DNA of 64,000 nucleotides from Aeromonas veronii (GTDB taxonomy: Bacteria > Pseudomonadota > Gammaproteobacteria > Enterobacterales > Aeromonadaceae): contig CP101033.1 of NCBI GenBank assembly GCA_041319085.1, positions 2,320,501 to 2,384,500 of the forward strand, given 5' to 3'. The position numbers and the translations under genes are program-made. Each line of letters starts with the position of its first letter. Position 1 is the first letter of the stretch. Of the stretch, positions 1 through 9,196 are shown in pieces. The notes under the pieces are model-generated. The model saw only the letters and a list, made by a program, of their open reading frames with translations, made no database searches and was not told the origin of the DNA.

Positions 1-33
1 TAGCGAGGCTTCGTATCCTTTCAAATCAAACAT
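1..33 (-). CDS. ABC transporter permease, HisQ/ArtQ type (5' end only)
   Basis: Only the first 11 codons lie in the window, reading MFDLKGYEASL from an ATG at 33-31. A GGAG ribosome-binding site sits 6 bases upstream of that ATG. It follows the ATPase and binding-protein genes on the same strand, where a basic amino-acid importer operon normally carries its two inner-membrane permeases. The short N-terminus resembles the start of HisQ-type permeases. The assignment rests mainly on position and this short match. Confidence 0.6.
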   Translation of the reverse strand, partial: MFDLKGYEASL

Positions 34-164
34 GGGCAGCTCCATTACAATTAATAGGGCCCATTGCTCCACACAGAGAACACGGGCCCCGGGACTACTG
101 GCGAGGTGAGCCGATCGGCTTGTTACTTGTCGTTAAGAAAAACGTCACAAGCCCCCTCACCCTG

Positions 165-185
165 CCCTCTCCCAAAGGGAGAGGG
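165..185. repeat. Perfect hairpin between binding-protein and permease genes
   Basis: A 9-bp perfect inverted repeat, CCCTCTCCC and GGGAGAGGG, is separated by AAA. It lies between the binding-protein stop and the permease start. No T-run follows on either strand, so it is a poor intrinsic terminator. In this position a stable hairpin could protect the upstream part of the mRNA and lower permease expression relative to the binding protein; that role is inference. A longer GGGCCC pair flanks 56-100 in the same gap. Confidence 0.5.
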
Positions 186-193
186 AACTGCCT

Positions 194-967
194 TTACTCG
201 CCGTAAACGTCGAACTCAAAGTACTTGTCGTTGATTTCCTTGTACTTGCCGTTAGCGCGCAGCGCCAGAATGGCAGCATTGAATTTCTCTTTCAGATCCT
301 TGTCAGCCTTGCGCACCGCAATACCGGCACCCTCGCCAAACCACTTGGGATCGGTCAGTTTCGGGCCAACGAACTCGTAGGCATCGCCCCCTTCCTTCTT
401 CAGCAGACCATCGGTGATGGCGGCAGAGTCGGCCAGCACATAGTCCACCCGCCCGGATTTCAGATCGAGATAGGCTTCATCGGCCGTACCGTAACGCTTG
501 ATGGTGGCGTTCGGGAAGTTGTCGGTAATAAAGGTATCCATGGAGGTCGCACGCTGCACCGCGACAGACTTGCCTTCCATAAAGGCTTTGTCGAGCTGCA
601 CGTCAGTGCCCTTCTTGGCGGCGAAGCGGGCCGGAATGTGCTGGTACTTCTGAGTGAAGTCCACCTTCTTCTTGCGCTCTTCTGTGATGTCCATGGTGGC
701 GATGATGGCGTCAAACTTGCGCGACAGCAGCGCCGGGATGATGCCGTCCCAGTCCTGCTTGACCAGTGTGCACTTCACTTTCATCTCTTCGCACAGGGCC
801 TTGGCGATGTCGATATCAAAGCCTTTCACCTCGCCACTGGGCTCGGTCCAGGAGAAGGGGGGATAGGCACCCTCAACCCCGATCCGTACCTCTTTCCACT
901 CCTTGGCCATCAGGCTACCAGACGCGAGGGCAGTGACTACGGCAGTCGCCAGCATCAGCTTGTTCAT
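194..967 (-). CDS. Periplasmic basic amino-acid binding protein (HisJ/ArgT family)
   Basis: Solute-binding component of an ABC importer, most like lysine/arginine/ornithine or histidine binding proteins (SBP_bac_3 family). The mature part begins with the typical VRIGVEGAYPPFSW strand, followed by GEVKGFDIDIAKALC and the Asp-containing FDAIIATMDITEERKKKVDFT segment that helps bind the ligand alpha-amino group. The start is taken at 967, where AAGGAG precedes the ATG and the protein begins with a signal peptide (MNKLMLATAVVTALASGSLMA). An upstream in-frame ATG at 1009 would place 14 polar residues before the signal and is rejected. About 257 residues, normal for the family. It lies just downstream of the ATPase gene, so co-transcription is likely. 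Exact ligand preference cannot be read from sequence. Confidence 0.88.
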   Translation of the reverse strand: MNKLMLATAVVTALASGSLMAKEWKEVRIGVEGAYPPFSWTEPSGEVKGFDIDIAKALCEEMKVKCTLVKQDWDGIIPALLSRKFDAIIATMDITEERKKKVDFTQKYQHIPARFAAKKGTDVQLDKAFMEGKSVAVQRATSMDTFITDNFPNATIKRYGTADEAYLDLKSGRVDYVLADSAAITDGLLKKEGGDAYEFVGPKLTDPKWFGEGAGIAVRKADKDLKEKFNAAILALRANGKYKEINDKYFEFDVYGE

Positions 968-1016
968 GTATCTCTCCTTGATAAAACAGTTGATTGGGTA
1001 ACCAGGCATCCCGCCA

Positions 1017-1787
1017 TCAGTAGATGGAAGAGATGAATTGCTTGAACCGCTCGGATTTGGGATGGGCGAAAATCTCCTTGGGGTTGCCCTCCTCTTCCAC
1101 CCGCCCCTGATGCAGAAACATCACCTTGTTCGATACATCCCGGGCAAACGACATCTCGTGGGTCACCACCAGCATGGTGCGCCCCTCTTCAGCCAGCTCG
1201 CGCATCAGGCCGAGCACCTCCCCCACCAGCTCGGGATCCAGCGCCGAGGTAGGTTCGTCAAACAGCATCACCTCGGGCTCCACCGCCAGCGCTCGGGCAA
1301 TGGCGGCCCGCTGCTGCTGACCACCTGAAAGATGGCCGGGATAGTAGTCGCGCCGCTCCCACAACCCGACCCGGTTGAGCAGATGCTCGGCTCTGGCAAT
1401 CGCCTCGGCACGGGGCACCTTGAGCACCTGGATCGGCACTTCGATGATGTTCTGCATGATGGTCATGTGTGACCAGAGGTTGAAACTTTGAAATACCATG
1501 GCCAGCCGACTGCGGATCCGCTCCACCTGACGCATATCTTGTGGCTGCCGTTCACCGGCCCGGTTGGTTTTCATGGCAATCAGCTCGCCATGGAGCGAGA
1601 CGGTGCCAGATGAGGGGGTTTCGAGCAGATTGATACAGCGAAGAAAGGTCGACTTCCCCGAGCCGGAGGAGCCGATAAGGGAGATCACATCGCCCTTGTG
1701 GGCGGTCATATCGATGCCCTTGAGCACTTCGTGGGTGCCAAAATATTTGTGCAGATCACGTACTTCCAGTGCGGCAACGTCGCTCAT
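1017..1787 (-). CDS. Amino-acid ABC transporter ATPase (HisP family)
   Basis: Cytoplasmic ATPase energising the importer. The 256-residue protein has Walker A GSSGSGKST near residue 38, the polar amino-acid transporter insert with FQSFNLWSHM (Q-loop), the signature LSGGQQQR, Walker B VMLFDEPTSALDPE and the switch histidine VVTHEM. Closest to HisP/ArtP/GlnQ ATPases. It is the first gene of the minus-strand operon, 49 bp ahead of the binding protein. ATPase first, then binding protein, then permease, differs from E. coli hisJQMP. It is divergent from lysO, with a shared 534-bp gap. Confidence 0.9.
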   Translation of the reverse strand: MSDVAALEVRDLHKYFGTHEVLKGIDMTAHKGDVISLIGSSGSGKSTFLRCINLLETPSSGTVSLHGELIAMKTNRAGERQPQDMRQVERIRSRLAMVFQSFNLWSHMTIMQNIIEVPIQVLKVPRAEAIARAEHLLNRVGLWERRDYYPGHLSGGQQQRAAIARALAVEPEVMLFDEPTSALDPELVGEVLGLMRELAEEGRTMLVVTHEMSFARDVSNKVMFLHQGRVEEEGNPKEIFAHPKSERFKQFISSIY

Positions 1788-2321
1788 CCATTACAACCTT
1801 GTCTGTCCCTAGACGCCGCAGTGGGCGTGACTCAACCATCGTCCATTTAACAAAAAGTTAACCGATGGCAACCTTCAGCGAAAATATCACTCGGTTAATG
1901 AAAAAACAATACAGAACGAGGGTCTTCAGGGGATTCGCTCTATTTTCATTCGCCCTTTGCGTAATTTTCAGCACTTTATTTGCATAAACAGCCGCTTTAA
2001 TGGCTGTTCCGATACCGCCTTTTTATACCCCAATCATATTAGTGGCAAGAGAAAAGCGTGATACATGCCAAACTGGCAGAAAAACAGCTTTATTCACATC
2101 GCTTGCAGAGCGAAAGGTCGGCTACTCGAGCGGATCAACTTGATTTCATTGGTTCACTCTGGCTCGCACAGAACCTTAACAGACAGACAGCTTGTGGCAA
2201 AAAAGTAACAACCGCCTCAAAAAAGGGCTGTTTTCGGCCATGCAAGCGCGAGATATATGACACAGAGCCAAGAAGTAATGATAATGTGGTATTTTTATCA
2301 GTTTTTGTGATCGAGGCCTCG
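1788..2321. other. Divergent intergenic region, importer operon / lysO
   Basis: A 534-bp gap, AT-rich in its left half, between divergently transcribed amino-acid import and lysine export genes. It must hold both promoters. I looked for a lysine riboswitch core and for clear ArgR boxes and found neither convincingly. The frame of lysO stays open upstream to 2058, but that 88-codon extension does not resemble the protein family, so I treat it as untranslated leader. Confidence 0.5.
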
Positions 2322-3224
2322 ATGTTGCTCAATGTGTTGCTGATCCTGTTGCCACTGGCAATCGGCTATCTGGTTCCCCTCACCTCTGCCCGACTGCTCA
2401 CGCTGGTCAACCAGAGTCTGGGCAAAATGGTCTACCTCATTCTGTTTCTGATGGGGCTCGGACTAGCCTATGTGGAAAACCTGGGCAGCAATCTGGCGGT
2501 GATCTTCAAGGTCGCCGGGGTGATGCTGGCGGCGATCACCATCTGCAACCTGCTGGCTCTCTGGTGGCTCGACCAGCGCACACCGCCGACCCACGAGGCG
2601 AGCGATGCCAAGATGCCGAGCAAACTGCACCTGTTGTGGGAATCCCTGCAGCTCTGCTTTGTGGTGCTCGGCGGTGTGCTGCTCGGGCTGCTGATGGATC
2701 TGCGCGCCCTACCCATCGACAAATGGAGCGAGTGGGCGCTGATGCTGCTGCTGTTTCTTATCGGGGTGCAGATGCGCAACTCCGGCATGCGGCTGCGCCA
2801 GATCCTGCTCAATCCCTGGGGGATGAAGATCGCCTTCACCGTCATCATCAGCAGCTGGCTTGGCAGCCTGCTGGCCGCCCAGCTGCTCGGCATGCCCCTG
2901 AGCCACGGGTTGGCCCTGAGCTCCAGCTTCGGCTGGTATTCCCTGTCGGGCATTCTGGTGGCCGACAAACTGGGGCCGGTGCTGGGTTCTGCCGCCTTTA
3001 TCAACGATCTGGGCCGCGAGCTTATCGCCATCCTGATCATCCCGGTCTTGATGCGTCGCCACCCCTCGGCCGCCATCGGTTACGGCGGCGCCACAGCCCT
3101 CGACTTCACCCTGCCGGTCATCCAGAAATCCGGCGGCATTCAGGTGGTACCGGTGGCCATCGTCTCCGGCTTTATCCTGAGCCTGCTCGGCCCTATCCTG
3201 ATCCTCGGGTTTCTGGCGATATAG
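2322..3224 (+). CDS. lysO: Lysine exporter LysO (YbjE, DUF340 family)
   Basis: Inner-membrane protein of about 300 residues, the length of E. coli LysO, which exports L-lysine and confers thialysine resistance. The start is placed at ATG 2322 (MLLNVLLILLPLAIGYLVPL), giving an immediate first membrane helix with a GAGG just upstream. Several further hydrophobic helices follow. The conserved central segment reads GWYSLSGILVADKLGPVLGSAAFINDLGRELIAI, containing the charged Asp and Glu residues typical of the family. It faces a basic amino-acid importer operon, so uptake and export genes are adjacent. No downstream partner in the same direction. Confidence 0.9.
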   Translation: MLLNVLLILLPLAIGYLVPLTSARLLTLVNQSLGKMVYLILFLMGLGLAYVENLGSNLAVIFKVAGVMLAAITICNLLALWWLDQRTPPTHEASDAKMPSKLHLLWESLQLCFVVLGGVLLGLLMDLRALPIDKWSEWALMLLLFLIGVQMRNSGMRLRQILLNPWGMKIAFTVIISSWLGSLLAAQLLGMPLSHGLALSSSFGWYSLSGILVADKLGPVLGSAAFINDLGRELIAILIIPVLMRRHPSAAIGYGGATALDFTLPVIQKSGGIQVVPVAIVSGFILSLLGPILILGFLAI

Positions 3225-3281
3225 ACCTTGCCGCCTCGGTCGCGCTGACGCGCAACGCGCCGTGCCCTGCGCACCATAAGA

Positions 3282-3303
3282 AAGGGGAGCATCTGCTCCC
3301 CTT
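3282..3303 (+). terminator. Probable terminator after lysO
   Basis: A 10-bp perfect stem, AAGGGGAGCA and TGCTCCCCTT, has a 2-base loop. It lies 58 bp after the lysO stop and before the convergent yjjG-like gene. The T-tract is short, so it is a moderate call. A second small hairpin (CAAAA/TTTTG) follows near 3315-3330. Confidence 0.55.
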
Positions 3304-3382
3304 GCTGTCTCAGGCAAAACCCTTGTTTTGTCCCAAACACTCTTATTGCGATTTGCCGAGACGATCCGGCCATCTGTGCCTA

Positions 3383-4063
3383 TCAGCGCCCCAGCACAAT
3401 GTCGGCAAGGTGGGCGAAGTGGTGGATCTCGTGGGTGGCATCGCACTCGCCCGCTTGCCGCGCCGGGTTGTACCAGCAGGTTGCCAGCCCCTGCGCCGCC
3501 GCCCCGGCAATATCGGTTTTCGGATTATCCCCCACCATCAGCACCCGCGCAGGATCTGGCTGTCCCATCAGAGATAAGGTGTGCTGGAAAATAGCAGGCG
3601 CCGGCTTGGTCACCCGGATCTCGTCGGAGATCACCAGGGGCTCGAACCACTCGTTCCAGCCCAGTTTGCCGAGCCGCCCCCGCTGGGGCACGCTAAAACC
3701 ATTGGTGATGATCCCCATCCGCACCTTGCTGCGCAGCTGCTGCAGGGTCTCGACCACCCCTTCGAGGGGCATGCTCAGGGCAATAATCTGCTCCAGAAAG
3801 GTGTTGTTCATCGCCATGGGATCGGCGGCAACCTGCCGGGCAAAGAGGGAGAAGCGGGTCTGCTGCAACGCTGTTGCATCGATCTCGCCGTCGTTGTACT
3901 GCTGCCACAGGCCGTGGTTGAGGGCGTGATACTGCGCCATGCTGGCGTCATCAGCCTGAACGCCATAGATCTGCAGGGTGTGCATCAGCGCTGAGGCGAC
4001 CGGAAAATCGAGCAGGGTTTCATCCAAATCGAACAGCACCCAGTCATAGCTTGGTTGTTTCAC
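3383..4063 (-). CDS. yjjG: HAD-family pyrimidine 5'-nucleotidase (YjjG-like)
   Basis: HAD-superfamily phosphatase of about 226 residues. Motif I is FDLDETLL (nucleophile Asp), motif II IITNG, the motif III lysine sits in TKPAPAIF, and motif IV is MVGDNPKTDI. Overall similarity is to E. coli YjjG, a nucleotidase that hydrolyses dUMP, dTMP and UMP and guards against mutagenic pyrimidines. The start is set at GTG 4063, because AAGGAG lies 4 bases upstream of it. That AAGGAG would be coding if the ATG at 4081 were used. Substrate is inferred from family. It is 23 bp downstream of the aminopeptidase gene on the same strand, so the two may be co-transcribed. Confidence 0.8.
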   Translation of the reverse strand: MKQPSYDWVLFDLDETLLDFPVASALMHTLQIYGVQADDASMAQYHALNHGLWQQYNDGEIDATALQQTRFSLFARQVAADPMAMNNTFLEQIIALSMPLEGVVETLQQLRSKVRMGIITNGFSVPQRGRLGKLGWNEWFEPLVISDEIRVTKPAPAIFQHTLSLMGQPDPARVLMVGDNPKTDIAGAAAQGLATCWYNPARQAGECDATHEIHHFAHLADIVLGR

Positions 4064-4086
4064 AGAACTCCTTGTTATCATTCAGA

Positions 4087-5592
4087 TTATTCAGATACTT
4101 GGCGACCAACTCTACCAAGCGGGCTGGCCAGCAGATCCAGCGTGAGACGCACGCCAAAGCCGGTTACTTCGCTGGAGACCACCCCATTGCCCCCCTTGTT
4201 GCGAAAACCGCTCAGATCGAAGTGCAGCCAGGGGGTCTGCTCAGGCACGAAGTGGGCGAGGAAACGGGCCGCATCGATATGATCCGGCGAACTGCCCGGC
4301 GCACACTGCAACAGATCGGCCCACTCGCTCTCGATGTTGTCGTCGTAATCGTCATCAAGCGGGAAGGGCCAGATCCGCTCACCGCTGCGCTGACCCAGAT
4401 TGACCAGTGATGTCATCCATTCGCTGCGGTTGGTAAAGACGCCGCTGTAGCGGCTACCCAGCGCCCGTTTGCAGGCTCCGGTCAGGGTGGCGTAATCGAG
4501 CAGCAGATCCGGGGTATCCTGCACCGCCATCGCCAAGGTGTCGGCCAGTACCATGCGTCCCTCCGCATCGGTATCGACCACCTCGATGGAGGTGCCATTG
4601 ATGGCAGTCACCACCTCGCCGGGACGATAGGCGTGAGGACCGATATGGTTCTCGGCAATGGCCAACCAGCAATGAACCTCGTAGGGCAGCTGGGCTCGGC
4701 TGATGGCGTAGAGGGTGCCCAGCGCCACCGCGCTGCCCCCCATGTCGAGATGCATGCCATACATGCTGCCGGAGACCTTGAGGTTGTAACCGCCAGAGTC
4801 GTGGCAGATCCCCTTGCCCACCAGCGCAATGCGGCGCACCGGCTTGGGCGGATAATAGCTGAGCTTGACCATGGCCCCCTGATTGTCTTCCGAGCCACGG
4901 GCGACCGCCAAAAACGCCCCCGCCCCCAACTCGGCCAGCTGAGCCTGATCATAGTGATGGCACTGCCACCCCTCATCTTGCGCCAGTTGGCTGACAAACT
5001 CGCGATAGCTGGCGGCCGTCAGCTCGGAGGCAGGCAACACCGCCAGATGGCGAGCCAGCCCGTTGCCCCCCGCCTCGCTATAGAGGCGCGCCAAGTCCAG
5101 TACCACCGCGGGTGAGACCTTGATCTGCTGATAGCTCCAGCTGCTTTCGCTGCGGCGCTTGCTGGTGGGCAACGAAATATTGGCGGCAAGCAAAGCCGAC
5201 AACAGCAGTTCGGCCAGCATCACCCGCTCGGAGGGGGAAAAACCTTCCAGATGCAGCCCGAACCGCTCCACATTGAGCCCCGAGAGAGGATCGATCCAGC
5301 CTCGAACCTGTTTATAGAGACGGTGATCCCGCGTCACACTGCCAGCCACAAACACCACCTGCAACAGGGTATTGCCATGCATCAGGGTAAAGGGTGCTTT
5401 TTTCCCCAGCGCAAGCTGGGTCTTGACACCCGCAAGGGCGGGCAGCGAAAGCAAGGACTCCTTCTGCTCTTCGGCGATCAGCAGCAGTTGCAACGGCAGC
5501 CCTTGGGCAAGGGCTTCAGCCAGCGTGGCATCCCGGCTTTCAATAGCAGGAGGAAGATAGGTGAAGGGAGTGATCACAGGCGCGCGCCTCAT
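4087..5592 (-). CDS. M17 leucyl aminopeptidase family protein
   Basis: Cytosolic two-metal exopeptidase of about 501 residues. The C-terminal catalytic domain contains GKGICHDSGGYNLK (metal- and substrate-binding Lys and Asp), MHLDMGGSA (metal Asp) and VVDTDAEGRMVLAD, matching the PepA signature NTDAEGR with Asp, Glu and Arg intact. The N-terminal half is a divergent regulatory domain. It is not PepA itself by sequence feel; several gammaproteobacteria carry this second M17 paralogue. The start is uncertain. ATG 5592 is chosen because the open frame upstream to 5679 lacks family resemblance. GTG 5580 is another possibility, with GAGG 9 bases ahead. Confidence 0.82.
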   Translation of the reverse strand: MRRAPVITPFTYLPPAIESRDATLAEALAQGLPLQLLLIAEEQKESLLSLPALAGVKTQLALGKKAPFTLMHGNTLLQVVFVAGSVTRDHRLYKQVRGWIDPLSGLNVERFGLHLEGFSPSERVMLAELLLSALLAANISLPTSKRRSESSWSYQQIKVSPAVVLDLARLYSEAGGNGLARHLAVLPASELTAASYREFVSQLAQDEGWQCHHYDQAQLAELGAGAFLAVARGSEDNQGAMVKLSYYPPKPVRRIALVGKGICHDSGGYNLKVSGSMYGMHLDMGGSAVALGTLYAISRAQLPYEVHCWLAIAENHIGPHAYRPGEVVTAINGTSIEVVDTDAEGRMVLADTLAMAVQDTPDLLLDYATLTGACKRALGSRYSGVFTNRSEWMTSLVNLGQRSGERIWPFPLDDDYDDNIESEWADLLQCAPGSSPDHIDAARFLAHFVPEQTPWLHFDLSGFRNKGGNGVVSSEVTGFGVRLTLDLLASPLGRVGRQVSE

Positions 5593-5756
5593 CCATAAAG
5601 AGATACCTGATGATACCCAACAAATGGTTGATGCGACCAGTTTTGGTCTTGAAAAAGCGTCAGAAATAGCAGCAATCACCAGATAGTGACGAGCATCAAG
5701 AAGGATTGTTCAACGAACAAGAGATTGGCAATGCAAGAAGGGGATGTTCAAAATGT

Positions 5757-5833
<77 letters not shown>

Positions 5834-5921
5834 TCCGAATTGTCACCCTCAAGCCGAGCAGTAGCTTGGTGGCGTTTGTCTGCTTTCGATTGTTTACACC
5901 ATCGCAGGCCGACGAAAAAGT

Positions 5922-5998
<77 letters not shown>

Positions 5999-6086
5999 TC
6001 CGAATTGTCACCACCAAGCCGAGCAGTAGATTGATGGCATTTGTCTGCTTTCGACTGTTTACACAATCCCATGCTGACGAAAATGT

Positions 6087-6163
<77 letters not shown>

Positions 6164-6251
6164 TCCGAATTGTCACCCTCAAGCCGAGCAGTTGCTTGAT
6201 GGCATTTGTCTGCTTTCGACTGTTTACACAATCGCAGGCCGACGAAAAAGT

Positions 6252-6328
<77 letters not shown>

Positions 6329-6416
6329 TCCGAATTGTCACCCTCAAGCCGAGCAGTAGCTTGGTGGCGTTTGTCTGCTTTCGATTGTTTACGCCATCGC
6401 AGGCCGACGAAAAAGT

Positions 6417-6493
<77 letters not shown>

Positions 6494-6581
6494 TCCGAAT
6501 TGTCACCCTCAAGCCGAGCAGTAGCTTGGTGGCGTTTGTCTGCCTTCGACTGTTTACACAATCGCAGGCCGACGAAAAAGT

Positions 6582-6658
<77 letters not shown>

Positions 6659-6752
6659 TCCGAATTTTTATCGAAATGGCCGAGCAGTAGCCAATTCGAT
6701 TTCTCCTTTTCCACAAACCGGTTACACCGGTTTGACTGGTCAGGATCTCAGA

Positions 6753-6829
<77 letters not shown>

Positions 6830-6842
6830 TCTGAGGTGGCCA

Positions 6843-6870
6843 ATAATAGGCGCCAGCGCACAGATTGCAA
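6843..6870 (-). promoter_or_regulatory. Sigma-70 promoter of the tRNA-fMet array
   Basis: On the minus strand TTGCAA (6870-6865) and TATTAT (6848-6843) are separated by 16 bp, 13 bp ahead of the first tRNA. Upstream is an A/T-rich block (6871-6900) that could act as an UP element. No other promoter-like pair was seen closer to the array. Confidence 0.65.
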
Positions 6871-7025
6871 GTAAATATCTCAAAAAAAGTTTATTCGTAG
6901 ATTAATCGGACAAAGAGTGCGGCCATTAGCAGCATCATGCTGTTTTTTCAGGCAATCGAGTCCTTGCAGAGCCTCCGACACTACACTCAATAAGGTGAAC
7001 ACGCCTCATGTTGGGTAGGTAAAAT

Positions 7026-9089
7026 ATGCGCATCTCCTCCGGTCACTGCCGTCAGTTGGGGGCCACACCCGACAGTAACGGCGTCAACTTCGCGATCTGG
7101 GCACACCTCGCCAGCCGGGTCGAACTGCTGCTCTTCGCTAGCGCAGAAGATGCGACCCCCGAGGTGATCCTCCTCTCCCCGCGCCTCAACCGCACCGCCT
7201 ACTACTGGCATATCTATATTGAGGGGCTGCCTGTCGGTCAGCGTTACGCCTATCGCATTCAGGGCCCGTGGCGCCCATACGGCGGCACCCGCTTCGATGC
7301 CGAGAAGGTGTTGCTCGACCCTTACGGCCGCAGCATCGAGCTTGGCGCCAATTACGATCGATGGGCGGCGGCTCGGCCAGGCAGCAACCTGGCCTGCTGC
7401 GCCAAGAGCAAGGTGGTCGATACTCGCCACTACGATTGGGAAGGAGACAAACTGCCCGCACACTCCCTCTCCCGATCGGTGATCTACGAGCTGCATCTGG
7501 GGGGCTTCACCAAGTCCCCCAGCTCCGGGGTCGATCCGGCGCTGCGCGGCACCTATCTCGGGCTGATTGAGAAGATCCCCTATCTGCAATCCCTCGGTGT
7601 CACCGCCGTCGAGCTGCTGCCGGTGTTCCAGTTCGATCCCCAGGATGCGCCAAAGGGGCTCTCCAACTACTGGGGTTACAGCCCCATGTCCTTTTTCGCC
7701 CCCCACGCCCAATACGCCTGCGGCGATGATCCGCTGACCGAATTCCGCGACATGGTCAAAGCGCTGCACAAGGCCAATATCGAGGTGATCCTGGACGTGG
7801 TTTACAACCACACCGCCGAAGGGGGCGATGATGGCCCCACCTTCTCGTTTCGCAGCATCGACAACGAGGCCTACTACATCCTCGACAACAACCAGAAGGA
7901 CACCAACTATTCGGGCTGCGGCAACACCTTCAATGGCGCCCATCCGGTGGTGCTGCGGATGATCATGGACAGCCTCCACTTCTGGCGTCAGGAGATGCAC
8001 GTCGATGGCTTTCGGTTTGATCTGGCGGCCATTCTGTCGCGGGATGAATCGGGCCAGCCGCAGGCCAATGCCCCCACTCTACGCACCATAGATACCGACC
8101 CCAACATCGCCGACATCAAGCTGATTGCCGAAGCCTGGGATGCGGGGGGGCTCTATCAGGTCGGGTCGCTCGCCGGCGCCCGCTGGCGTGAGTGGAACGG
8201 CCAGTTCCGGGATGATGTGCGCCGCTTCCTGCGCGGGGATGACAACAGCGTCACCGCCTTTGTCGAGCGGCTGTGCGGTAGTCCCGACATCTACCACTAT
8301 CACCACGCCGATCCCGAGAAGAGCATCAACTTCGTTACCTGCCACGACGGTTTTACCCTGTGGGACTGGGCCAGTTACAACAGCAAGCACAACGAGGCCA
8401 ACGGGGAGGAGAACCGTGACGGCTGCGATCACAACTTCAGCTGGAACCACGGCCACGAAGGGGTAACGGAAGTTCCCCAGATCAACGCCCTGCGCATTCG
8501 CCAGGCCAAAAACATGATGGTGGCGACCCTGCTCTCGGTGGGCTCCCCCATGCTGCTGATGGGCGATGAGCTGCTGCGCACCCAGCGGGGCAACAACAAC
8601 GGCTACTGTCAGGACAACGCCACCTGCTGGATGAACTGGCTGCCCAATGCCCGCAGTCAGGAGATGTTCCGCTTCATGAAGGCGCTGATCCAGTACCGCA
8701 AACGCCTGTTCCAGCGCCCGGATCAGGAGAGTATGCCGCTGTCGCTCACCGAGATCCTGCGTCATAGCGAGATCTGCTGGCACGGGGTCAACGCCGGGCA
8801 ACCGGATTTCAGCCCCCACTCCCACGCCATCGCCATGTCGGCGCTGTCGAGCGAAACCAAGCTGGCGCTCTATGTGTTGTTCAACGCCTACTGGGAGCCC
8901 CTCACCTTTAACCTGCCGAGCCCGCCCAAGGGAGTCGGCGGCTACTGGCGGCGGATCCTCGATACTGCTCTCCCCTCGCCGCAAGATATCTGCACCTTTG
9001 GCATGCCGCTGGAGGGGCTGACCCGAGAGTATCTCGCCCAGCCGCGCAGCAGTTGCCTGTTTATCTGCGGCGCCGACGACTTCTATTGA
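7026..9089 (+). CDS. glgX: Glycogen debranching enzyme GlgX (GH13)
   Basis: Cytoplasmic isoamylase-type enzyme that cleaves alpha-1,6 branches of phosphorylase-limit glycogen. 687 residues; E. coli GlgX is about 657. An N-terminal CBM48-like domain (NGVNFAIWAHLASRVELLLF) precedes the GH13 barrel. The barrel shows DVVYNHTAEG (region I), GFRFDLAAIL with the nucleophile Asp (II), IAEAWD with the acid Glu (III) and FVTCHDG (IV). The C-terminal beta domain ends at a strong terminator. It stands alone here: no glgB, glgC, glgA or glgP gene is adjacent, unlike the E. coli cluster. The start at 7026 has AGGT 8 bases upstream and the family-typical beginning. Confidence 0.92.
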   Translation: MRISSGHCRQLGATPDSNGVNFAIWAHLASRVELLLFASAEDATPEVILLSPRLNRTAYYWHIYIEGLPVGQRYAYRIQGPWRPYGGTRFDAEKVLLDPYGRSIELGANYDRWAAARPGSNLACCAKSKVVDTRHYDWEGDKLPAHSLSRSVIYELHLGGFTKSPSSGVDPALRGTYLGLIEKIPYLQSLGVTAVELLPVFQFDPQDAPKGLSNYWGYSPMSFFAPHAQYACGDDPLTEFRDMVKALHKANIEVILDVVYNHTAEGGDDGPTFSFRSIDNEAYYILDNNQKDTNYSGCGNTFNGAHPVVLRMIMDSLHFWRQEMHVDGFRFDLAAILSRDESGQPQANAPTLRTIDTDPNIADIKLIAEAWDAGGLYQVGSLAGARWREWNGQFRDDVRRFLRGDDNSVTAFVERLCGSPDIYHYHHADPEKSINFVTCHDGFTLWDWASYNSKHNEANGEENRDGCDHNFSWNHGHEGVTEVPQINALRIRQAKNMMVATLLSVGSPMLLMGDELLRTQRGNNNGYCQDNATCWMNWLPNARSQEMFRFMKALIQYRKRLFQRPDQESMPLSLTEILRHSEICWHGVNAGQPDFSPHSHAIAMSALSSETKLALYVLFNAYWEPLTFNLPSPPKGVGGYWRRILDTALPSPQDICTFGMPLEGLTREYLAQPRSSCLFICGADDFY

Positions 9090-9148
9090 CTGATTGCTGC
9101 TTGATTGTTGGTAATGGATGGCTGCGATACCTGCAAGCCAGATATACA

Positions 9149-9185
9149 AAAGCCCCGAGCCAAGGCTCGGGGCTTTCTCTTTTTT
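9149..9185. terminator. Bidirectional terminator, glgX / convergent membrane gene
   Basis: A 13-bp perfect stem, AAAGCCCCGAGCC and GGCTCGGGGCTTT, has an AA loop. It is followed by TCTC and seven T on the plus strand and by AAAA-flank T-run (TTTTG) on the minus strand. It sits between convergent genes and can serve both. Confidence 0.88.
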
Positions 9186-9196
9186 CAGCACCTGTA

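Noticed and set aside
2058..2321. In-frame 88-codon extension upstream of lysO
   Set aside because: No family resemblance; ATG 2322 gives the normal LysO length and an immediate membrane helix.
1788..2321. Lysine riboswitch upstream of lysO
   Set aside because: The conserved core segments of the lysine riboswitch were not found.
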